Shown: piece after piece, positions 11,025 through 23,320 of the stretch
Numbering within the stretch: the first letter of the stretch is position 1
Layout: each line of letters begins with the position of its first letter
Source of the DNA: Stenocarpella maydis
Taxonomy: Eukaryota > Ascomycota > Sordariomycetes > Diaporthales > Diaporthaceae
Assembly (NCBI GenBank): GCA_002270565.1
Contig: NQMI01000046.1
Coordinates: 1-61,584, forward strand
Length of the DNA stretch: 61,584 nt
Direction of reading: 5' to 3'
Translations under genes and position numbers: made by a program
Notes under the pieces: generated by a model
Told to the model about the DNA's origin: nothing
The model's database searches: none
The model's input: the letters and a program-made list of their open reading frames with translations, nothing else

Positions 11025-12109
11025 TCAGGCTTCAGAGCTCCAGTCCGTCAAGGCATCCCCACCCAGCTTGTCCTTGATGATCCTCTCGCTCAGGTCCCAA
11101 AGAGCCCGACCGAGGGCAGGATCAGACGCCTGTGCGCTCTCCTTGCCGGGCTGGCCAGGGTCGTTGAAGTACCAGCCATTCTGGTTTTTCTCTTCAATCT
11201 CGGGAGCTGTGAGGGCCCAGAGAGCGCTGTAAGCTCCTTGCTCGACGTCACGTCCGAATGTAAGCATTGCCCAGGACAGGAGTTTGCCTGTAATGCCGGG
11301 GTATGCGTCCTTCCACTGTTGCTGCATTGCTGTGTTGACCTAGTTATTTGATTCCTTCGTCAGCGCGGGAAGGCTCTTATTGACTTTTGGGATAATGGAA
11401 GTGATAGATTGGCACTTACGGCTCCGGGGTGGACAGAAAGGGCGTAGATGTTGTCGTTGTTTTCCTTGATAACCTTGCCAGCGAGGCCGTACTTGGCGAA
11501 CAAAATCATGGCGAGCTTCGTCCGGCCGTAGACCTCGGTCGACCCTATGCTCTTGTCGTTGATCTCCTCCAGGCTAGCAAAGTGAACGTTGCTTGGCGCC
11601 GTGCGGTGCATCTCGCTGGCCTCGAACACCACCCGGGGGGCCGGCGTGTTGGGCTGCTTGCCGGTCTTGCGGAGGACCGGCCAGAGCAGATTGCACACGT
11701 AGAAGTGGCCCAGGAAGTTGACGCCAAAGTGTCGGTCGATCCCGTCGGCGTCGTCGCCGGGCTGGTTGACATTGATACCGGCGGAGAGAACGAGGAAGTC
11801 AAGGCGATCGAGGGACTCACGGAGACCGGCGAAGACCTCCTTGACCTCCTTCAAGGAGCCCATGTCGCACTCCTTCCAGTCGACATCTGCACCAGGTGTC
11901 TCTTCCTTGATGGCTTTGATGGCATTCTGTCCTTGCTCCTCACGTCTGTTCACCATAATCACCTTGGCGCCCCCGTGGGCAAGTGCCCGAGAGATCTCGT
12001 ATCCGATACCCAATGCGCCTCCGGTGACGACGGCGACACGTCCCTGAAGGTTTTCAGGGTGGACAGGCGTTGGGCCTAACCCGGTGGTCTTCTGGACAAT
12101 CGACTGCAT
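11025..12109 (-). CDS. short-chain dehydrogenase/reductase (SDR, retinol-dehydrogenase-like)
   Basis: Two exons on the minus strand, 12109-11420 and 11339-11025, with an 80-bp GT-AG intron in phase 0; about 334 residues. The Rossmann motif TGGALGIG is at residues 29-36. The catalytic residues are Ser165, Tyr194 and Lys198 (YGRTK). NR at residues 54-55 after the second beta strand suggests NADPH preference. LSAG at 109-112 stands in for the common NNAG. The C-terminal exon holds the substrate-binding lid and a Trp-rich WYFNDPG segment seen in fungal light-induced or retinol-dehydrogenase-like SDRs. Substrate is unknown. The neighbouring genes give no pathway hint. Confidence 0.92.
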
Positions 12110-13566
12110 CTTGCTAACAAATACGGGCCCAATTGGCCTTCAAAAGAGGTGGAGACTATTTAATGTCTAGCTAAGGAATGAAGGTATGTGAATGGTGTTT
12201 GAGATTGTATGTTTTGTAGTTGAACTTCAGAATTTCTGTCGAAGTTGGTTGCTGTAGGCACTGAACATCGACTTTATATAATACATGTCTGCCGCCATTG
12301 ATAACATTCAACTCCACAGACAAGTCTCACCGTTGCGTCATGGCTACGCCTCCTTACAAGTATTGTGGCAGAGCTCCCAATGACGAAGATCTTATGGTGT
12401 TGTTTGCGTGATGCACGCATGCATGACATCACCATAATCATGTGCTGTTTTTGAACGGCACTCCCCTTTGTAAATTCGAGCACCGGGCACATGGTGCTGC
12501 CAACCCTGCCTCGACAAATCGTCCACATATGCTCGGGTGCCGACCGAGGCCAGCTTTTATCTTGAGCTCTCATGCAGCACTACCTAGGTACTTAGCAGAT
12601 GAGTTCTGGTAGAAAAGCAATCGCCGGGGACTCCATCAAGAAAGTGCGTCTACTGGTTAGAAAACGATCTACGCCCTACTCATTGGGCGCCATAGGTGTA
12701 TCTTCGAGAAAAACGGCTTCCAGAATCATATTGCAGAGATATCAAGTAACAAGGTAACAGCTATCAATCTCTTAAATATCGCTATGATCCTGCTGCCAAC
12801 TATCTTGTACTATCTCAGTTGCCACAAGCCTTCTTAGTACATCGACATAAGTACCTATGCACCGGTGTGTCAGCAGACACTTTGGAGGTTCCTGTGAAAC
12901 ACTCACAGTTCACAAAATGAAAGGGCCACCCAAGCGGGTCAGTACGAGCAAAATGCAATACTGATTTAGCGCGCCTGGAACCGGGCTTCACTGGGTCTCG
13001 CACGTTGGTAAGCCAGCGTTGTATCATGCCCCATCAAGGTCGGCCATGGCACACTACGTTAAGGAGTAACATCAACCGCTCAGAACGGACAATTATGGAG
13101 CCAATACACGATTAACCATCCAGTTAGTCACCACAGTGATTCGGTGTACCTTGAGATAAGAGGTGTATTCTTGTTGAGATGAGGCCCGCTTTGGTTATCA
13201 TACCTACTACATAGTAATATCAAATATCACGTAGAGAGGTTATTAGATGTATATATAGTGGCCTAGTGGCCCAGGGGCCCAGAAAACCCGACTGAATATA
13301 AGCTGTGTCGCACAAAAGTGTGACGCCACACCTGTGGCACTCCCTACATTCTTATATCATGACAAGCTGTGTTCTTCTTTTTGACTTCGTGTGATGCCCT
13401 TGACAGAATATGAAAGCTCCCCGGTCCAGTCCATCACAGCGTTGGTAGGGGTACGAGGAAATAACTAGTTGTTGCGCCAGGAGAGAAGAGGCAAGTATCT
13501 GTGGTGTGCAGGCGAAGTGTAGGCGTCCAAATACGCGGTTGCAGGAGTGGGGACCGTCACGCAGTC
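12110..13566. other. gene-free 1.45 kb
   Basis: No coding frame with protein-like composition on either strand. A TACCTAGGTA motif is at 12581-12590. An ATGCACGCATGCATG stretch lies near 12411. The rest is unremarkable intergenic sequence. Confidence 0.5.
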
Positions 13567-14376
13567 TCACCATGACCTCCAGCCCCGTGCGATAGCCTCC
13601 TTGTAGGGTTCGATGAGCTCTTCATCCTTCAGCAGCACCATGTCATACATCTTACCCTGCACCGTGCCAGACCCGTCGTACTCCTCCGGGTCCGGGCAGA
13701 CAGGCAGCCTCTGGGTCGCCGTCTCGGCGACAAACTCGAGCGACTCGTCCAGATTCTGCTCGCCGATTCGGCGGCCGCCGCCCAGCTCGATCTCCTCGGG
13801 TGTGCTCGCGGGCCGGAACTGCACGAAACACAGGTCGTCGCCCTCGGGCCAGTCCGGCTCGTCGCAGATGAAGAGCACGTCATGGTGGCACACGGACGGG
13901 GGCCGCAGGTACGAGGGCACCAGGCCCGGGAGGCGCTGCCTGCCCCCCGAGGCGAGCTCGCTGCTGTTGCTGCCGCGGCAGCCTATGGGGTTGCGGAGGG
14001 CCTCGGTCTGCTCGGTGTAGAGCCCGCGGACGGATCTCTCGGCCTCGTAGTGCTTCTTGCAGTGCTCCACGGTGGCCCAGGGCGTGAAGTAGACGTCCAG
14101 GCGGTAGGCGTTGGTCTCGGGCGCGTAGCTCGAGTCGCACAGGGCCCTGAGGAGCTCCGCGGCGTCGAAGAGGTCCGGCGAGGCGATGTCTGGGCATGTG
14201 ACGTAGATGGCGAAGCTGTAGAGCGGCGGCAGGGGCTGGTCCGAGGGCGCCCAGAAGACCATGAGGGAGACGTTGTTGGCGTGGTCTCGGAAGGGGATCT
14301 CGTGGATCTTTATGCACCGACTCATCTTCTTCTCTGGCGGCCGGGTGCCATCGACTTGGGGTGAGTGAGGAAGCAC
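13567..14376 (-). CDS. hypothetical protein
   Basis: A single uninterrupted minus-strand frame of 269 residues with strong GC3 bias and normal amino-acid composition. I do not recognise it. It has no signal peptide or membrane segment. The central part (KIHEIPFRD through YFTPWATVEHCKKHYE) looks folded, alternating hydrophobic strands and charged helices. A Ser/Gly-rich loop is at about residue 150, and the C-terminus is acidic, ending ARGWRSW. An in-frame second Met at 14325 (MSRCIKIHEIP) may be the true start, since the residues before it are low-complexity. Other-frame shadows in this interval reflect its high GC content. Confidence 0.65.
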   Translation of the reverse strand: MLPHSPQVDGTRPPEKKMSRCIKIHEIPFRDHANNVSLMVFWAPSDQPLPPLYSFAIYVTCPDIASPDLFDAAELLRALCDSSYAPETNAYRLDVYFTPWATVEHCKKHYEAERSVRGLYTEQTEALRNPIGCRGSNSSELASGGRQRLPGLVPSYLRPPSVCHHDVLFICDEPDWPEGDDLCFVQFRPASTPEEIELGGGRRIGEQNLDESLEFVAETATQRLPVCPDPEEYDGSGTVQGKMYDMVLLKDEELIEPYKEAIARGWRSW

Positions 14377-17300
14377 ATGAAATGCGAAGGGGGAGGGGGT
14401 ATCGCGGCTGAATTCAGGCCTGCCATTGTCTGTTCTTTAAGTAGATAGCTGAGAGCTGATGCTGGCCTAGGCCGTGCAGCTAGAGCTGCAACCGTGCCTG
14501 CACGTGACCTCGGGCGCTCTCTGCACTCCCCTGGGTGTCACCGGACGCTCTATATGCAGCGGATCTGCTTCTTGCCAATGGGGACAAAGAGCTGTTGGGC
14601 ATGTTCCGCCCGAGTGTCCTCCAGCAGGACAGAGAGTTTGTTTCATCGATAATGTTCAAATGTTTCCGGGCCGCAGGCCGCCCATCTCCTATACTGTACC
14701 TATTCGGTCCACTTTCGCCACTTGCATTCCGGTTCCCCGAATCCCTATGTAGGTTAGGTCCTCTTGTACAGTCGGTCCTGTATATCGGCAAATAGGTAGT
14801 GAAAGATAGCTTCCGGACAGCTCACTCCCATATCAGGTCACGCATTGCTGGATCGAGTGCTGGCGGCTTGGGCCTAGACAGGCCCCTTCTGGCGCCTGGA
14901 CCTGGGGCTACCGTCCAAGACCGGTTTAACGTCAAATATCATTCATGTCAATAATGGTAGCCGAGACATGGGCAAGCTTTTCCGCCCCAGCTCCGACCCC
15001 CTAAATCGCGCGGCAGAGAGTTCCGAGTCACGCCAATACCTCAGCGCAATACTTCCACGGGACCCGCTACATACTTTACTCATCCCCTTCTTTTATGCTT
15101 AAATTAGCATCCGCTTCCTCTTGATGCGGCGTAGCGCCAAGTGTCAGATTCGTCCACTTTCACAGAGACTTCCCCACAGACACCAGGGCGGCCCCCGCAG
15201 GATCGAATTGGCGCGGTCAGACGTATTTCCATTCTAAACAAGGCGAACATTGAACTTTAGCTTTTTCCTTTTGACCCCATTGGGTTCCAGGTTGTATCAA
15301 AGGCTGCGAAATTGCAAGCTGTAACTATTGGCTTTGCACGAGAGGATTCAAACCGGGGGGGATCAGGACTAGATACCGTAAATCCGAACTACCCACATGT
15401 GCATATATCCTACTATCCAAAAAGGACTCAAGGGGAACCTTGTTTTCGCTTTTAAGAAGTCAGCTCTTCCAAAATACCTACCATCTGTAATCTCTCATCC
15501 CTCGCGCCATTTGCCACAGGGCTTCGAGACAAATCTCGATGCCAGCAGGGAACGCGGTAGTATCCAGGTACTCTGTGCGCCTATATTTTCAATCTTATGA
15601 TGCTCGTTCATCATCTGACGGGCGGACTCACGGTGTTCCGGGAAGCAATGAGCAGCCGTGGATATGGTTTCGCGCAATTATTCGTCGGTTTGCCGCGGCG
15701 TGTACCATATCGCTGGGGCTCATATCCCACTGAGATGAAACTTGCGACGACACGACTCAGGTTACTTATCAGAATTAAGTTCATCACCGCCACGTAGACG
15801 CATAAGGAACGGGCGCTATGGCCTTGGCGCATCTGGGCCGCAATCGACCTTCTGAGGCCCAAAAGTTGCAAAATCTCATCTCCGAAGTACAGCCTGTTCG
15901 GAATTACTATTATACCTACCATGGAAATAGTCGCATTGCGAGGGACGTCTGCACCGGGGCAGTAGGGCTAGCGGCAGACGGTGGTGACATGTAACCCAGT
16001 AGAGAGTAGCATAGTTATAACTACTTTAACTAGCCCGAGGGAGGGCGAATTTGTAATTATACGACAACCCCAGCCGGTTCGTATTGCAATATGTGACCCA
16101 ATCCACATGTGCCTCAAGCATTAACTGCTGGGAGGCGCCGTTGTTGTCTATTCCCTGCCCATTGGCTAGAGCTTATTGAGTAAGCTCCTCCTCTGCAGCA
16201 TTACAAACCTTCCCCTCCAATTTGAAGCCTTGGGGAGGCTTCCTATAGGTCAATTTTATAGGTACCTATAGGGCTGAATTGGGGTTTTCCTCTACTTGAA
16301 TAAGTGGTATGAAGGTCACTTGAGAGGAATAAAGGGCAATTAGTCACTATGTGGTCTATACTGAGAGGAAGCAAGAGGAGGCAAAAAAAGACTAAGAGGA
16401 AGTGATAATAAATAGACAAAGCCAAGAGCCCTTACGATGATCTCCTCAATGCTACGTTAATTCAATTAAATATATTTACATAGGTACTCTTAATTATTTC
16501 TGATATGGTGATAGCTTCGGACTTGAAATCAGATGAGTAGGTGTTGAGCAAATTGAGTATATAATCAGGGTTGTGCCTCTTGTACTACATTTAGCCTCGA
16601 GGTACCACGCTAAGTGACAAAAACGGCGCCCTTCAGCAGTTAAAAGGAAGCATAAGTCTTCAAGGCCGAATACTAGTATTTGGAGTATATTTAAGTGGGG
16701 CTGTGAACTTTTGGGATACGCGAACATTTGAAGTTTAGTTATAGGCTGGTTGGCTAGGCGCAAGTAGAGACATGGCCCTGGCCGCCGAGTCTGTCTCAAC
16801 ATGACACACCTAGGCGCGTAAGGCTGGCCGATATCATACCGGCGAAGCTTTTTCAGGAAATGACGGTATCTGCCGGCATTGGCTGGTCAACTTCATGATG
16901 ATGGCGCTGTTTCGTCTTTGTGGCCATCCAGTTCCCGGCTCAGGAGTGCCACTTCCCATGGTTCTTGAGGGAGGCTGTAGGCAGCAAACTGTCCCAGATG
17001 ATAAACAGCGTGAGAAGTCGCCATTAAATATGCAGTTATATGAAGTTGTGTCACGTGTCAGGGGCTCTACTGTTATTGCTCCATTCTATAAAACCGAGCT
17101 TCCCCCACTTTATCATCTATAGACTAGAAAACCAGATAATTTGCTCTATTTGAAATGCGCTGCTTGGGAATATCGTCACAAATCATTACCCAACACAGCT
17201 CGGCGACCCAGCTCATGCAGAACACCTGTAGATCTAGCAGAGGTCGTTGATGAACGGCGGGTTTGGCTGATTTCGTTTTTAATCCGGTCACAATTCCTTA

Positions 17301-17707
17301 AAAGAAAAGGAGTTGCGGCGGGCCCCTCGTACAGTCTTAAACGCTCAAAGATCCCAAATCTGACATTGGAAGATCATGGGCTACATGGATACCTGGGGTG
17401 AGTTGACGCAACAGGCGCGACCGTCTGGCGGCCGGTCCTCCGCCGGGTGGACGAATCAACTGAATGGCAATTTGGAATATAACCATGATGGCACTTGATC
17501 ACTTAGTTATTGGGCACGCAGAAGAGTAGGTACCCACGTGAGATTCAGTACGGAGACAAAGACTAGCACAAGCCCGTTGGAGGCGGCATCATCTAGTTAA
17601 GTTCTCGCAGATGTATTTGGGAGAGGGGGGGGGGAGCCATGGCGGGCGCATCGCGCTTGTCGAGCATCATGCGGCCACACCGTCTGCCATGTTGGCCTCA
17701 GCCCTGG
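14377..17707. other. gene-poor 3.3 kb
   Basis: I see no gene. From about 16000 the sequence turns AT-rich, with many TATA/TAGG-type words and stop codons in all frames, consistent with old RIP-mutated repeats. A short poly-G run at 17625-17634 lies about 70 bp before the second MITE. Small open frames here are short and compositionally random. Confidence 0.45.
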
Positions 17708-18289
17708 CAGTCAACATCCGCCTACCCAGCTTTTCAAGACCGCCCACCCAGCTCGACCCTATTCGCCCACCTACTACAAGCATTAAGCATACAGCTTATT
17801 AGGAATTCTTATAGGTCTTAAAGAGGGAAATAGCTACCTTATTACCCTAACCCCTTAACTTCCTAACCCTATACCTTTATATTCTTGACCCTTTAAACTT
17901 TTTATCTATTTAGAGAACTTTTAGCACACCCAGGAGGCTTTCAGCATTCTTAAAAAATGGCCCTCTATATACCCAGAGGAAGAGCCCTCCACACGCCCAG
18001 AGGAAGAGCCTTTATAAAGGCCCTCTAGATATATAGAGGGCCCGTCCTCTAGGCATATAGAAGGCCCTTCCTTTAAGTATATAGAAGGCTTTATAAAGGG
18101 GCTTGATCTAGGTATATAGAGGGCCCTTTTCCTAGGCGTGTTAAGGGGTTTAGAATGCATTAAGTGCCTCTAAGAGCTTTAAGGCGGGGTATTGTAGAGA
18201 GGGGGTATGAGAAATTATAATAGGCTGCAGGCTAAATTTCTTGTACTGGGTGGGCGGTCCTGAAATGCTGGGTAGGCGGACGTTGACTG
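17708..18289. mobile_element. hAT-type MITE (copy 2)
   Basis: A 582-bp element with ~44-bp terminal inverted repeats. The left end starts CAGTCAACATCCGCCTACCC and the right end finishes GGGTAGGCGGACGTTGACTG, with 3-4 mismatches over 44 bp. Flanks are AGCCCTGG (17700-17707) and AGCTCTTG (18290-18297), an 8-bp match at 6 of 8 positions. The two differences are C/T and G/T changes, consistent with an old, mutated target duplication. The interior has AT-rich sequence and several CCCTCTA...TAGAGGG palindromes (about 17960-18130) that could fold into hairpins. No coding capacity. Ends match the 340-bp copy at 7110-7449. Confidence 0.8.
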
Positions 18290-18361
18290 AGCTCTTGGCC
18301 GCACAGGGGATGTTACTATGTACAGCGCTCTCTCCGGGGTCTACAGGGGGCTCTCGAGGCG

Positions 18362-18822
18362 TCAGTGGTTGCCTCGCGTCGTGGTGTTCGGTGGCTTTGC
18401 ACTATTAGCGTCAGGTTTGTGGCGGCCAGGGTCGGTGCTGTGGCTGTAGTTGTTGATGAGACGTAATAAGGTGCTCGCCAAGTCTGGCCTCGGCGCATGT
18501 CGATCAGCCATCTCGGCACGCACGGCTCGCGGGTCGAGACGCGGCGGGACGGGAGCCCGAAGGCATAGTATTCTCAGGGGGAGCAGTCGGCGAACCACTG
18601 GCATGAACATGGGTCCGTCCAAGCAGGGCGGGCAAGAAAGGATGGGAAATTCGGAATGTGCATCATGGGTAACTGGGATGGCCGGGATGGCAAACTGGAG
18701 TGGGACGACTTTTGAGTTGTTGATTAATTCGCGGGGGAGGACTGCGTGGATATCGGCAAGGTAGTGTATTTTGAAAGTGCCAAGGCGAGATCGAATTCTC
18801 CGGCCTCCGAATTGAGGTGCAA
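18362..18822 (-). other. unrecognised open frame or gene fragment
   Basis: On the minus strand a frame stays open from a possible splice acceptor (CCTGCAG, ending 18823) to a stop at 18362-18364. Its early part reads like protein (FKIHYLADIHAVLPRELINN, then a Pro/Ile-rich stretch). The later part becomes Arg/Pro-rich. There is no ATG in the first ~65 codons and I could not find convincing upstream exons. A second frame, from ATG 18954 to 18724, overlaps it and also looks partly protein-like. It is either the 3' exon of an unrecognised gene or chance. Confidence 0.25.
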
Positions 18823-20125
18823 CTGCAGGTTATCAATGGCAGGCTGGGCCGTGATGGGGGCAGATGGCTGGTTTGGGACATAGCCGTCGGTAGCGGTTGT
18901 CCTTTCTTTTCCCCTCCCCCGGATATATGCGGAGCACCCAGGTATTGGATGCATAATGGGGTGAACTATTAATCAAGCAATAATGTGAATAGTACCGAGT
19001 ACTACGCTATGCATTTGTATTTAGCACACTACATTGCATATGTCCGCACTACGGAAAACACTAGTGTATGTACACTAGATACGGCTTGACTGCAGAGACG
19101 TGCATGCGGGGGCAATACATGGGGTGCACCGGCCCCACCCCCGCTTCTTCAAGATTGAAATCCCCACCTTTTGCTCAATCCCATGCTGGAGCTAAGGTTT
19201 TGAGGATTCTCAAGGTTTTGACTACTGTGTAAGAGGCCATGGTGTACCAAAGAAGACGTGGCAGGGTAGACTTAGCGAGATAGACGTAGCAAAGGCAAGC
19301 ACGTTACTTTTGAAACGGTCACAGGTGGCCTTCCCGACGTGACTCCTCCGTCTCTCCTTAAATGACCGTGGGGCATTATGACTGGGGTTCAGACATATCC
19401 CCTCTCTCTTTCTCTGCCTGGCCAAGGGAATTGACCCGCTTCATTAGGCTGGCCTGGGCTGCTTGGACCAAGCGAGACTTCGGGAGAGGGTCGACCCCTG
19501 GGCTGTGCATTCACCCTGCTTACGTGGGCACCGCTCAGGAACGATTGGCAGCTCCGCAGTCGACATCATCACCCACACCTCCCGCGCCATCCATCCATCC
19601 ATCCATCCCAGGCCCGACTCCGATCAGTGAAGGGCCGAAACCGAAACCCTCGATCCAAGTTGGCCTCCCCATACAATACAAAACAGCAGTCGCACCTGTC
19701 GCCACACACCAACAACAAGCCACGCCGCACGCGCGACCGTGTATGGGTCTGTGCCTACACCAATCAGTGTGTCTCTCTGCCCGAGGTTGCGCCGACGAAT
19801 CCACAGCCAGGTCCTCAACTCGGGCTCAGCCTCATGACCCCGTCGACATTCCACTGGGTGCCATCTGTCTGTCCACACTACGCATTGTTCGTGGCTGACA
19901 GACAGGAAGCCCCATGTCCTCCTCGTGCAAGGCTCCATGACCAGTCAGGATAGACTGCCCGAGCCTGCCCTACCCTGCCCGGCCCAGCCTCTACGTCTAC
20001 ATCCCTGAAACCTTTCTCCATTCGTCTCCCCCATCACTACTCGTCGACCTCGCCCGCCTCGGCCTTCACTTCTTCACCCCGGGTCTCGTCATCGGCTCAC
20101 GCACCAGATCCACTCCCACGCCCCG
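18823..20125. other. promoter and leader region of the Zn2Cys6 regulator
   Basis: No gene recognised. Contains a (CCAT)n run at about 19588-19608. The 200 bp before the start codon are C/T-rich, as in many fungal 5' leaders. Other open frames here are short. Confidence 0.45.
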
Positions 20126-22978
20126 ATGGATCGCCCCGAGGCTTCGGCCGACTGTGTCACTGTCAAGCCGGAGCAGCACTCCCCTCCCACACACTCCACC
20201 ACCGCCGACACCAACGGCAACTCATCCGCCCGCACCCCGGACCTCTCCCTCGTCACCGCCCTCTCCCCGAGCTTGAGCCAGAATGGCCAGCCCCAGAGCG
20301 CCTCGCCACACAACGAGCAGCGCGCTTCCAAGATAGCCGCCTGCCTGTCATGCCGCAGGAGTAAGGTCCGCTGCGAGAAGGGCGTCGACCCCGTCCGCTG
20401 CCGCCGCTGCGCACAGACTGGCTCCGAGTGCGTCCGCCCGACATTCAACGTCGGGAGGAGGAAAGGTGTCAAGAAGTGAGCCGTGCCAAACCCCCCCCCT
20501 CCCCCCCTCTCTCCCCACAACCCACCACCAGACACTGGTGCTGACCGTCATCCCAGCAAACGCAAGGGCCTGGAGAAGGCCCTGTACCAAGTCGAGGAGG
20601 CCATCCGCAGAGCCGGGCCCGGCGTGCAAGGCGCCGACGCAGGCAAAGCTATCAATGAACTCAAGGCCATGATAGCGGCCGGCCAGGGTGCCCACCTGAG
20701 CGGCTCCGGAGACAGCAACAAGCGGCTCCGTCTCAGTACCGCAGCGTCTAGCGAGCTGCAGGACTCGTCGTCCGACGAGGAGGAAAGCCCCAGGCCGCGC
20801 AAGGACTCTCGCTGCCGCCGCACCTCAACCTTCTCTCACCACCAGGTGAAACCCGAGGAGCGGCTTGCTGTCGACGATGCCGAGAACCCACTGCAGCTGC
20901 TGGCCAGGGCCTCCAACCTGCACCTGTCCCCAGTCTCTAGTCACAGCCAGTCGCCCGCAACCGCGGCCTCCCAGGCCCCGACGAGCGTGGTCGTCGAGGA
21001 GAATGACCCGGAGATGAGATACGTCGAGAGCTTCTTCGGGACAGTCCACTTCAATGTCGACCGGGGGGAAGGCTACGACCCAATCGAATTGGGTCTGGTG
21101 ACAGAAGACGAGGCAGAGAGGCTCTTCGACTTGTGAGTGATGATTCCTGGACCCAGCCATACAGGGGCTGCTGCTGACAGCCATCCACCCCAGCTTCCAT
21201 AGGAACCTTGCGCACACCCGCTGGGGCCTAGATCCTGTCATCTACACCGTACCCTGGACACGATCCCGTTCTTCGTTCCTCTTCACGTCCATCATGGCTG
21301 CCGCTGCACTCTTCATCGAGTCTGCCGGCGCTCTATCGAAGCGACTGTCCAACCATTGCAGATGGCTCACAAACAAGGTCATCGAGAAACGGCACAGGTC
21401 CACGGAAATCGTCCTGGCCTTCATGATCAACGTCCCTTGGATGGGTCCAGGCGTACACAGCACCGACGACGAGACATGCTGGTACGTCTCCTTGGCGACA
21501 ACCATCGCCATAGACCTACAGAACTCCAAGGTGTCGATGCCAATGGAGGCGTTCAAGAACGGCGATTCTGGAGACCTGGCGAGGCAGGACTGCATGGACC
21601 CGGAACTCGCCCTGAGGCTGGGCGGGTTCAAGAGCGTCGACCCACACTCCGAGCTCGGGCGGAGGCTCGTGCGGCGGAGGGAGCGGTGCTGGATTGCCCT
21701 TTTTGTTCTCGAACGAGGAATGTGTCTGGCACGAGGGCGCCCTTCCACCCTGCCGATGACGCCGCTGATTAGGAAATGCGACCGCTGGCACATTTCTGAC
21801 ATAGCAGACCCCATGGATGGGCAACTTGTATCGATGGCCGTACTACGGAGGGATCTGGATGACGTCTTCGCCACCATCAGGTCCTTGTGTGACGGGGCCA
21901 AGAGCGGCATGACAGATGGGTCTCTTATTGCTCAGTCGTGAGTGGCCATCCAACGCAGAGCCGACTCCCGAGACTTGCGACTAACTTTCCGAAGAATACA
22001 GAGCACCGTCGACAAGTTCTTTGAGCAGTGGCACCTTGAGTGGGGTATGACTCTGGGCGGCTCAAGACATCGTTAGCCCCCCCCTGCCACATTGCCCCTC
22101 AATTGTCACTGACACAATCAATAGAACACCGACTGCCCGCCTATGTTGAGGTCCTCGTAACGCACACTCGCCTCTCCATTTACAGCAGTGTCATAAACCA
22201 CCCTACCGCACCACTCGAGGTGCGCCATTTCTTCAGGACGGCAGGCCTGTCGGCAGCGCTGAACGTGATGCGCGCCGCGGTGCAGGGCGAGTCGCAGCTC
22301 TTCTCCATGCCCAACAACACGGCCATAATGGTGTCGTTCGCAGCATGTTTCGCCCTGAAGCTGAGCACACAAATGTCGGGGGGGAACAGCAAAAGCGTCC
22401 TGGCCCCAAGCGTGAGGACGCTGATCGAGGAGACGGCCGACATGATGGAGAAGATTGGCAACATCACGAAGCACAGGCAGGGGATGGGGCGGCTCTACGG
22501 GAGGTACCTGAGGCTCCTGGTCAAGAAGGAAGCCAGTGCCGTGGAGACCGCGGGGCCCTCCCGGCACGGGCAGAGTACGCCACGGCCGGCAGGGTCGCAC
22601 ACGGAATCCGCGCGGCAGGCGGCGGGCGGCGGCGTTTCCTTTTCGCACCAGCCCAACCCACGCGCGGGGTCCGGGGCCGGCCTGAACAAGAGTGGCGGCT
22701 TCGCCATCGCGCAGCAAGCATCGGCGGGGGTGGCGGCGGCGTACGAGACGCCGGGCTGGTCGTCGCACCCGTCGGACCTATTCCAGTTCTCGGCCATGAG
22801 CGACGACCAGATCGTGGAGGCGCTCAACAGGACCGGGGGCGAGTTCGACCCGGGCGGGTTCGGCAGTGGCATGGGAGGGGTCGGGGCCAATGGCAGTGGG
22901 AGCGGGTTCACGTGGGAGGACGCGACCAACTTTGATTATATGCTGAACTGGAATAACCTGCCGGACTATGGGCTCTAA
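20126..22978 (+). CDS. Zn2Cys6 fungal transcription factor with middle homology region
   Basis: Five exons join in frame: 20126-20475, 20557-21132, 21194-21937, 21995-22044 and 22125-22978; about 857 residues. The binuclear zinc cluster is complete: Cys73, Cys76, Cys83, Cys92, Cys95 and Cys102 (C-x2-C-x6-C-x8-C-x2-C-x6-C). It is followed by a basic GRRKGVKNKRKG linker and a helix that could dimerise. The central part, LFDFFHRNLAHTRWGLDP onward, matches the start of the fungal_trans middle homology region. The C-terminal ~170 residues are Gly/Ser-rich and end acidic/aromatic (NFDYMLNWNNLPDYGL), a likely activation domain. Target genes are unknown, and no co-oriented cluster beside it suggests a pathway-specific role. 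Acts in the nucleus. Confidence 0.93.
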
Positions 22979-23320
22979 CAAGGCGGCCTGGTAGGGGATG
23001 CGGGCCACTGTATACTAGGGCCGGCCTGGGATGGAAGGCCAGCCCTTGGTGTCGGACCGACTGCACAAAACACATTGCATATACGACGGAGTATATATAT
23101 GACCAGGTACTCAACACCGGCATTTGCGCTCAGAAGAACAGACACAAAATGGAATACTTCAGAGGCGGTGCCGCCCGTAATACACCAAGCAGGACCAGTC
23201 CTATGCTGACCGAACGCCGCGACCAATAAAAAAGCCCAAGCATGGCCTGCCTGCATCTGGACATGAAATGGAATGTGACCAAGCCGCCTCACGGGAGACA
23301 GACGCAGGCGAGAAGCGCCC
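22979..23320. other. intergenic between convergent genes
   Basis: Probably the two 3' UTRs of the zinc-cluster regulator and the mitochondrial carrier. Nothing else seen. Confidence 0.5.

Noticed and set aside
11429..12079. Plus-strand 216-codon open frame
   Set aside because: It is the antisense shadow of the short-chain dehydrogenase, whose motifs are certain on the other strand.
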